37,509 bases of DNA. Origin: Sedimentisphaerales bacterium. GTDB taxonomy: Bacteria > Planctomycetota > Phycisphaerae > Sedimentisphaerales > Anaerobacaceae. Every line of letters starts with the position of its first letter. The first letter of the stretch is position 1. The DNA is taken from assembly GCA_030611315.1 (NCBI GenBank), contig JAUWPZ010000021.1, positions 1 through 37,509 on the forward strand, written 5' to 3'. A model generated the notes under the pieces. The model was not told the DNA's origin. It searched no databases and saw nothing but the letters and a program-made list of their open reading frames with translations. Below, in pieces: positions 32,933 through 37,509 of this stretch. A program made the position numbers and the translations under genes.

Positions 32933-33676
32933 ATGTCAAAAACCCGGGTCTCAAATCCTCGAAACGCTGGCTGCCGCAGTTGTTACTTCTCCGGCCGTAT
33001 CGCCCGGTCCCTGCATTGCCTGCTTAATCCACCCGTCCTCGCCCTCGATACCGACCGGGCTCGCTGGCCAATCGTCAAAAGCAACGATATCTGTGGCCGG
33101 TTCCGCCTCGCCCTTGCTCATCACATCGCCGACGACCCCGCCCCTAAGAACAGCCTCCCAATCCACACCGACCACCTCGGTGATTACTGCCTCATCCCGC
33201 TCACTCAGGGCCGGGCCGCAAAGGTTGACCCCGAAGACTATGCGCAGCTCGCGCAGTTCCGCTGGCACTGCAAAATCAACAGGACCGCCGCCTACGCCGT
33301 CCGCATAATCACACACAACAACAAGCCGAAAAGAATCTATATGCACCGGCAAATCGCCCGCACTCCCGACCATCTCGTCTGCGACCACATCAATCACGAT
33401 GGCCTGGAAAATAGAAAGAAAAACCTCCGGAATTGCACCCTCACCCAGAACAATGCAAACAGCCGCCCCTCGAAAAACTCCTCCTCGAAATACAAAGGCG
33501 TCTCCTGGAACAAATCCCGCCGAAAGTGGGCCGCCTTCATCAAAAAGAACGGCACCCAGTTCCACCTCGGCTACTTCCACGATGAATCCTCCGCCGCCCA
33601 CACTTACGATAATGCTGCCCGCAAATACCACCGCGAGTTTGCCGTTCTAAATTTCCCAATTTCGCCAGGCCGCTAA
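32933..33676 (+). CDS. HNH endonuclease with AP2 DNA-binding domain
   Basis: The middle carries an HNH_3-type nuclease segment (MHRQIARTPDHLVCDHINHD, GLENRKKNLRNCTLTQNNAN), and the C-terminus an AP2 domain (SKYKGVSWNKSRRKWAAFIK, YFHDESSAAHTYDNAARKYH, EFAVLNFP). HNH-AP2 proteins are homing-type or free-standing mobile endonucleases, often in phage and accessory DNA. The first ~80 residues do not match the usual start, and the true start could be internal. GAAGGACA precedes ATG 32933. The last ~15 residues recur five times downstream as relic copies, making this the living member of a local array. Confidence 0.85.
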   Translation: MSKTRVSNPRNAGCRSCYFSGRIARSLHCLLNPPVLALDTDRARWPIVKSNDICGRFRLALAHHIADDPAPKNSLPIHTDHLGDYCLIPLTQGRAAKVDPEDYAQLAQFRWHCKINRTAAYAVRIITHNNKPKRIYMHRQIARTPDHLVCDHINHDGLENRKKNLRNCTLTQNNANSRPSKNSSSKYKGVSWNKSRRKWAAFIKKNGTQFHLGYFHDESSAAHTYDNAARKYHREFAVLNFPISPGR

Positions 33677-34287
33677 AGCCGGAGTTTATCCGCCTCTGGC
33701 GGAACAGAGCCGCTAAAAAATTCCACGCAGAATTTGCAAACTTGAATTTCCCTGAGAACGCATAGCTGGAGCCTGACCGCCGAAGCCTTGGCGAAGGCGG
33801 AACAAAGCAGCTCGAAAATATCATGCAGAATTTGCTTCTCTAAACTTTCCAAAACCTCCGAAATGCAAACGTTTTACATTAAAATAGAACTTCCTTCGCG
33901 AAATACGCTTCACGCTTCACGAGATACGAGATTATCACGCCCAATTCGCAAACTTGAACTTTGAATCTGAAATCTGAAATCTGAAATCTGAAATTCCTCG
34001 CCCCCTGCATTGCAGGGGGTTCTTCTTCGTTTAGCCCCGCCACCTGTGGGCGGGGTCACCCTCAACCCGGCGGCCAACGCCGGGCATATTTAGCCCCCAC
34101 CCCTGTGGTGGGGGGCCTCTACATAATGTAATTCACGATTTATTGAGTGGGTTATGTTTAGCCGTCGCCGTCACGGCGACGAAATACGACATACGAAAAC
34201 GCCACGGCCAATTCGCCGCCTTAAACTTCCCAATCTGAAATCTGAAATTCCAGTTGCCACGGCCAATTCGCCTCCCTAAACTTCCCA
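33614..34287 (+). repeat. Array of six AP2 C-terminal tails (one intact, five relic)
   Basis: The coding sequence for AARKYHxEFAxLNFP occurs at 33614-33658 (inside the gene, AARKYHREFAVLNFP), 33709-33753 (AAKKFHAEFANLNFP, with its own stop at 33763), 33807-33851 (AARKYHAEFASLNFP), 33927-33962 (DYHAQFANLNF), 34185-34232 (YDIRKRHGQFAALNFP) and 34258-34287 (HGQFASLNFP). DNA differs mostly at synonymous positions. Copies 2 and 3 each begin just behind a hairpin and the bases GGCGGAACA; copies 4 to 6 are each followed by AATCTGAA-type units. Confidence 0.8.
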
Positions 34288-34357
34288 ATCTAAAATCTGA
34301 AATCGAAAATCGCAAATCGCAAATTCTTTCCGTCCTTCGCTCTTCGCTCTTCGTACT
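33677..34357. other. Non-genic mosaic of relic tails, hairpins and word repeats
   Basis: Between the converging HNH-AP2 and ion-channel genes. Contains the five relic tails, a TCCGCC-TCT-GGCGGA palindrome (33689-33703), a CCGCC...GGCGG palindrome (33777-33800), AATCTGAA units at 33963-33995, the hairpin cluster at 34001-34180, and CTTCG words after 34329. Confidence 0.7.
34001..34180 (+). repeat. Cluster of five GC-rich hairpins, three with TTTAG prefix
   Basis: CCCCCTGC-ATT-GCAGGGGG (34001-34019); GTTTAG plus CCCCGCC...GGCGGGG (34029-34055); CCCGGCG-GCCAA-CGCCGGG (34066-34084); ATTTAG plus CCCCCACC-CCTGT-GGTGGGGG (34088-34115); GTTTAGCC plus GTCGCCG-TCA-CGGCGAC (34156-34180). The stems differ in sequence yet keep the prefix and orientation. 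Confidence 0.75.
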
Positions 34358-35440
34358 TCATCCTTCGCTCTTCGCTGTCTTTTCCGTAAATTTGCCCGCA
34401 GGCCCACCGGCAGTAAACAAGACAGCAAACCGCGTCAACAACGCACCTAAAAGAACATAACCCAAAATCACCTGCAACATCAATAACGTCTGCCCGCCCC
34501 AACTATCAGGGTTCGCAGCGATATCGCCAAACCCTAATGTTGTCATTGTAACAACCGAGAAATATAATGCGTGCCAAAATCCTCGAATATCACCAACAAC
34601 GTTATTGACCATAACGCAACTCGGCCAAACCCAATAGACCACCGCAAATACAACCGCCAAACCAAAGAAAGTCAGTATAATTCGCCAAGTACTAAGCCCA
34701 TAATCACTAATCAACCAAAATGTCCAAATAAATAATCTTTTTAGAATACGTTGCCACCAGCAACCCTTTGTGTACCACTCCTCCCAATTCATTCGCCTTA
34801 TATTATATTCCAAAAGCTGTCTTTGACGAGGATGTATGCGTATGCTTCCCAAGCCAACACCTTCAAAATTTGTTTTTCTGTTAATGTTACAATCCCAAAT
34901 CAAGGTTTTGCCGTCAACAATAGCTCTTGAGAAATCTGCGCCTTGTATCGCCGCTCTGATAAGTCTGGCACCTTCCAGATGGGCTCCGGTAAGGTGGGCA
35001 TCTTCCAGATAGGCTTCGAGAAGGTGGGCATTTTCCAGATTGGCTCCGGGCAGGTCGGCACCTTGCAGATGGGCTCCGGAAAGGTCGGCACCTTGCAGAT
35101 TGGCTCCCTCAAGGTCGGCATTTTCCAGATGGGCTATGAGAAGGTCAGCATTTTCCAGATTGGCTCCCTCAAGGTAGGCATATTCCAGATGGGCTCTGAC
35201 AAGGTAGGCATTTTCCAGATGAGCTCTCTCAAGGTCGGCATTTTCCAGATGGGCTTTATAAAGGTCGGCGCCTCCCAACAAGACTTTCTCGTCGGGATGT
35301 TCTTCTTGCCATTTATTCCATTCGGTAATATCCTTCTTATCTGAGCAGCGTTTAAGAATTTTATACTGTTCTTCATTGTACTTGGGTTTGTCTTCCGGCT
35401 GCTCACGTTTGGGTTCAGACTTTTTCTTTTTTGCCATCAT
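34358..35440 (-). CDS. Pentapeptide-repeat ion channel (potassium-channel type pore)
   Basis: A 360-residue protein: a charged lysine/glutamate-rich start, about 24 pentapeptide repeats A(D/N/H)LxxA (from GGADLYKAHLENADL to IQGADFSRAIV) forming a right-handed quadrilateral helix, and a C-terminal two-helix ion channel with pore sequence FSVVTMTTLGFGDIA, where TLGFGD replaces the usual TVGYGD filter. The pentapeptide part is cytoplasmic and may sense or gate. ATG 35440 is chosen because AGAGG lies seven bases upstream; ATG 35503 would add 21 residues but has no ribosome site. The gene's end overlaps CTTCG repeat words. Confidence 0.88.
   Translation of the reverse strand: MMAKKKKSEPKREQPEDKPKYNEEQYKILKRCSDKKDITEWNKWQEEHPDEKVLLGGADLYKAHLENADLERAHLENAYLVRAHLEYAYLEGANLENADLLIAHLENADLEGANLQGADLSGAHLQGADLPGANLENAHLLEAYLEDAHLTGAHLEGARLIRAAIQGADFSRAIVDGKTLIWDCNINRKTNFEGVGLGSIRIHPRQRQLLEYNIRRMNWEEWYTKGCWWQRILKRLFIWTFWLISDYGLSTWRIILTFFGLAVVFAVVYWVWPSCVMVNNVVGDIRGFWHALYFSVVTMTTLGFGDIAANPDSWGGQTLLMLQVILGYVLLGALLTRFAVLFTAGGPAGKFTEKTAKSEG
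34960..35270 (-). repeat. 30-base tandem repeats inside the pentapeptide gene
   Basis: Period of 15/30 bases built on CTCCAGATGGGC- and AAGGTCGGCA-like units, corresponding to pairs of pentapeptides. Units are similar enough for recombination to change repeat number. Coding, not CRISPR. Confidence 0.75.
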
Positions 35441-35509
35441 TGTCCTACCTCTTTTCAATTCCTCATCCGCTGGCCGTCCCGATTTACTTATTGTTTTGGC
35501 CATTTTTGG

Positions 35510-35515
35510 ATTATA
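35510..35515 (-). promoter_or_regulatory. -10 box for the ion-channel gene
   Basis: Minus-strand TATAAT (35515-35510), six bases before ATG 35503, so transcription would start at or near 35503 and give a ~63-base leader before the preferred ATG 35440. No good -35 box is seen. Confidence 0.4.
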
Positions 35516-35545
35516 TTATCTTTTCTATTCAAAACAGGATTAAAA

Positions 35546-35761
35546 TTATTTATTAAATATTCTCCAAAGTATGACAACAAGGGGCAAAATTATAAAGATA
35601 ACACAAACGGTAACATATAATAATATACCAATTATTTTTTTTAAGTTAAATCTTAAAGGATTTGCTCTTTCCTGGTTCTTTATCTGCTCCCACTTTGCCT
35701 CATCAAAATACTGTCTGAAGAACCAATTCATAAACTTTTCCAATTTCATATTTAGCTTCAT
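35546..35761 (-). CDS. 71-residue membrane protein
   Basis: Basic, amphipathic start (MKLNMKLEKFMNWFFRQYFD), then KWEQIKNQERANPLRFNLKK and one long helix (IIGILLYVTVCVIFIILPLV) with a short tail WRIFNK. AAGGGG precedes the ATG. 105 bases upstream of the ion-channel gene in the same direction, so it could be an accessory subunit; that is context only. Confidence 0.7.
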   Translation of the reverse strand: MKLNMKLEKFMNWFFRQYFDEAKWEQIKNQERANPLRFNLKKIIGILLYVTVCVIFIILPLVVILWRIFNK

Positions 35762-35812
35762 TTTTCCCCTTTTAGAAAAGTATTCACCGCACCATTTTAA
35801 CGATTGCCTGTC

Positions 35813-35839
35813 TCAATTTCTCACAGCCAGTCTTTGCTC
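35813..35839 (-). repeat. Relic tail EQRLAVRN-stop, copy C
   Basis: Minus-strand codons GAG CAA AGA CTG GCT GTG AGA then AAT TGA, just after the stop of the four-repeat protein gene. Encodes QRLAVRN-stop with synonymous differences from copies A and B. Confidence 0.6.
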
Positions 35840-35847
35840 GATACATT

Positions 35848-36447
35848 TCATACTTTTCGTTTTGTTAGACCCAATCGGAATATATGTGTTCTTGTAGCTT
35901 GTACCGGTCTTCCTATTTGTTCAGCAATTTGCTCGGCAGTCCTGGTGGGATAGAGTTTCCTCAGCAAATTCAGCTCTTTCTTTGACCACGGAGGGGCCTC
36001 CTTTCTTAACCCCAATTTCTGTGCCCTCAGTAATACCGCCAGAGTAGACCTGCCAATTTGTCCTGCTATTTCCTGATAACTTTTGTGTAGGTAGCGTTTT
36101 CTAAGCAGGGCCTCCTCCTGCTTTGACCAGGGAACATTTGCGTTTTGATTTTTAAGGCCAAGCTTACGTGCTTTTTCGCTAACTGTATTAGTAGACCGTC
36201 CAAGTTTTTCCGCTATGACCTGCAGCTTCTCAGTGGGATATAGTTTTTTGAGAATACCGAGGTCTTTCTTTGACCAGAAACGCTTTTTTTGCAGCCCTAA
36301 TTTCCGAGCTTTTTCTCTCAATGAACCTATCGTCCTTCCCGTTTGTTCTGCGATATCCCTTGCCTTTGTATTCCGATAGAGCTTTTTGAGCAGCTTAAGC
36401 TCCTCTTCAGACCATAAAACCCAAGTGTTTTTCTTCTTCTTGACCAC
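35848..36447 (-). CDS. Protein of four tandem HTH/SANT-like repeats
   Basis: 199 residues built of four ~47-residue units, each of the form (P/L/F)WSxxELxLLKKLYP, then IAEQIGRS, then ARKLGL. Examples: LWSEEELKLLKKLYR, FWSKKDLGILKKLYP, PWSKQEEALLRKRYL, PWSKKELNLLRKLYP. Each unit looks like a Myb/SANT or sigma-region-4-like three-helix DNA-binding domain. Nothing else is present, so the protein is probably a DNA-binding factor reading a repeated or long site. GTG start at 36447 has AAGGG nine bases upstream. It lies among small membrane protein genes and relic tails in the accessory region. Confidence 0.82.
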   Translation of the reverse strand: MVKKKKNTWVLWSEEELKLLKKLYRNTKARDIAEQTGRTIGSLREKARKLGLQKKRFWSKKDLGILKKLYPTEKLQVIAEKLGRSTNTVSEKARKLGLKNQNANVPWSKQEEALLRKRYLHKSYQEIAGQIGRSTLAVLLRAQKLGLRKEAPPWSKKELNLLRKLYPTRTAEQIAEQIGRPVQATRTHIFRLGLTKRKV

Positions 36448-36603
36448 TGCACGTATCCCTTCAACAGAAGTCCATAGTCTCTAACTCCCTTGATTATGCT
36501 TCTGTCCATAATTTCAGGCCAAAAGGTGCGGGGTGGGAAAAATCGTGCCCTCAGAGGAAAATGAGGGTATGCGTGCTCCGCACCTAATTGTCATTCCTAT
36601 TTC

Positions 36604-36636
36604 TCAATTCCTCACAGCCAACCGCCGATTAAACAT
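36604..36636 (-). repeat. Relic tail RRLAVRN-stop, copy B
   Basis: Minus-strand CGG TTG GCT GTG AGG AAT TGA preceded by CGG, starting within the last codons of the gene at 36629-36943 in another frame. Same peptide as copies A and C. Confidence 0.6.
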
Positions 36637-36943
36637 GTTCGTCTTTCTTGCTCCTGAAAGTAATGATTAGTCCCACAGTTATTACGGCGATTATCGCCCA
36701 TTCGATACAAAGTAACAATGTGAATATCTGAGCTTGAGGTGGGTAAAAGTTGAGGCTGAGGTTCTTGTTCCGGAACTCATCATCAAGTTCGAGGCGTGTG
36801 GGGCCATATAATAGTGAACGATGTCCATAATAAAACTTAGGGGACATAAACGAATTGTTCGTATAGCACCAAGGAGGCCTAAGGCCTATTAGCACAAAAA
36901 GAATAATAAACGACCACAGGCAAATCTTTTGTTTCCGATTCAT
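36629..36943 (-). CDS. 104-residue two-helix membrane protein
   Basis: First helix at MNRKQKICLWSFIILFVLIG, a ~50-residue soluble loop (SPKFYYGHRSLLYGPTRLEL) and a second helix (FTLLLCIEWAIIAVITVGLI) with a basic tail. GGGATGGGATT precedes the ATG. Not recognised; the loop would lie on the outer side if the first helix acts as a signal anchor. Confidence 0.65.
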   Translation of the reverse strand: MNRKQKICLWSFIILFVLIGLRPPWCYTNNSFMSPKFYYGHRSLLYGPTRLELDDEFRNKNLSLNFYPPQAQIFTLLLCIEWAIIAVITVGLIITFRSKKDEHV

Positions 36944-36992
36944 AATCCCATCCCTAAATAGCCCCGGGTTTACTCTCTCTCATTTTTTTTCT

Positions 36993-37170
36993 ATTCCTCA
37001 CAGCCAACCGCTGCACCACCTCGAGTTCAAGAGCAGCGTAAACCAACAAATACTTATGTGACCAAAGGACCTGATAAATACACAACAGCCTGTCCCTTCG
37101 GCTCTTCAAGGACCTTCTTGAACTGTTCTATCTCGTCATTTCTGCCGACAAATATATTTTCTCCGGCCAT
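36993..37170 (-). pseudogene. P-loop ATPase remnant with N-terminus and C-terminus joined out of frame
   Basis: From ATG 37170 (GGGAG eight bases upstream): MAGENIFVGRNDEIEQFKKV, then LEEPKGQAVVYLSGPLVT and a stop at 37054. The string F-V-G-R-x-x-E-I-x-x-F-x-x-x-L is the start of AAA/STAND-type ATPases, in which a Walker A loop should follow Q-A-V-V-x-V-x-G. Here the loop is absent. In another frame the DNA continues KYLLVYAALELEVVQRLAVRN, plausibly the C-terminus of the same or a sister gene. The simplest reading is a large internal deletion. The tail QRLAVRN also appears in the two relics further left. Confidence 0.55.
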
Positions 37171-37215
37171 ATCTCAATCTCCCAATTACTTCATAATATC
37201 AGCCCACACAAAACT

Positions 37216-37392
37216 AAAAAACTCGCATCTACAAACAACGAACAACGAATAAAGAACCATGAACAACGAACAACCAACGATTAACAAATTAACCACTCAC
37301 CAATTAACCACTCACTCTCTTACAAGCATCCACTCATCCACCCATCCACTCACCCCACTTTAGCTCACTTTAGCTCACTTTAGTCACTTTTT
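37216..37392. repeat. Low-complexity word array and AAAGTGA-type repeat copy 2
   Basis: ACGAACAACGAATAAAGAACC, then AATTAACCACTCACC units and CATCCACTCATCCACCCATCC units, ending in ACTTTAGCTCACTTTAGTCA. The last part (37367-37390) is the reverse complement of 3913-3936 with one mismatch. Confidence 0.65.
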
Positions 37393-37509
37393 ATTATTCT
37401 ATGCCTGAACTTCTTCCCCTCCGCCCCGGAGTAATCCGCCGCGACCTGTCCGCTGCCTAAGAGCTTCCATTTATAAATCACAAGTCCCTCTAATCCCACC
37501 GGCCCGCGG
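37380..37509 (-). CDS. Unknown protein, C-terminus only (runs off the window)
   Basis: The minus strand is open from the window end to TAA at 37382-37380: 42 codons reading [20 protein letters not shown], then [20 protein letters not shown]. The composition looks protein-like, and the other minus frames are closed by stops. No family recognised. The stop codon lies inside the AAAGTGA-type repeat, so the end of the protein may have been set by that repeat. Confidence 0.35.
   Translation of the reverse strand, partial: RGPVGLEGLVIYKWKLLGSGQVAADYSGAEGKKFRHRIIKSD

Noticed and set aside
33777-33800. CCGCC...GGCGG palindrome as a terminator of the HNH-AP2 gene
   Set aside because: No T-run follows and similar palindromes are spread through intergenic DNA, so it is better treated as a repeat.
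34960-35270. CRISPR-like regular array
   Set aside because: The period is 15/30 bases without spacers, lies wholly in frame in a gene, and encodes A(D/N)LxxA repeats.
34943-35344. 133-codon plus frame with regular repeats
   Set aside because: It is the mirror of the pentapeptide repeats on the minus strand.
37058-37252. 64-codon plus frame
   Set aside because: It is antisense to the ATPase remnant, which has a ribosome site and a recognisable N-terminus.

Overview
The window looks like a chromosomal piece of a Planctomycetota bacterium, most likely of the Phycisphaerae/Sedimentisphaerales type. This is inferred from gene content, not from a marker gene. The clues are prepilin-like proteins with a [16 protein letters not shown] start, a zinc-ribbon/DUF4190 protein, HEAT and coiled-coil lipoproteins, secreted glycan hydrolases (GH110, GH172 fragment, GH32), mreBCD plus a reduced division cluster, and intergenic spaces full of degenerate short repeats.

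Left third (1-11.5 kb): the N-terminus of a sodium:solute symporter (minus), queG with a promoter that appears to make a leaderless mRNA, a small lipoprotein, and a membrane-anchored protein-L-isoaspartate methyltransferase. Then come tRNA-Gly(GCC), a probable small structured RNA with its own promoter and terminator, and trigger factor followed by two clpP genes (protein folding and turnover). ClpP2 has Asn in place of the catalytic Asp. A lipoprotein, a beta-class DNA methyltransferase, lnt and a HEAT-repeat lipoprotein follow.

Middle (11.6-25.1 kb): a cell-shape operon reads rightward: coiled-coil membrane protein, 51-aa membrane protein, mreB, mreC, mreD, mrdA/PBP2. Its first gene has a leader with two mutually exclusive RNA folds. 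A division cluster reads leftward from a strong mraZ promoter: mraZ, a 69-aa protein, rsmH, a LysM protein, a ftsL-like gene, ftsI and a glycosyltransferase. MurE/MurF/MraY/FtsW/FtsZ are not in the window; the cluster runs into the glycosyltransferase and stops.

Right third (25.1-37.5 kb) is an accessory region: an in-frame chimera of an SBBP beta-propeller protein and a GH172/DUF2961 domain, an intact GH110 alpha-1,3-galactosidase, a decayed secreted protein, a transposase remnant, a prepilin-like protein and a GH32 fructanase lipoprotein. After these come an HNH-AP2 endonuclease gene, a pentapeptide-repeat ion channel, a protein made of four HTH/SANT-like repeats, two small membrane proteins and an ATPase pseudogene.

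The most unusual signal is relic gene tails. Downstream of the HNH-AP2 gene lie five further divergent copies of the coding sequence for its last ~10-15 residues (consensus AARKYHxEFAxLNFP). Further right, three copies of a different C-terminal tail (QRLAVRN) lie just past successive minus-strand genes, with synonymous changes between copies. These relics are interspersed with a family of TTTAG-plus-hairpin elements and word-like degenerate repeats that recur across the window.
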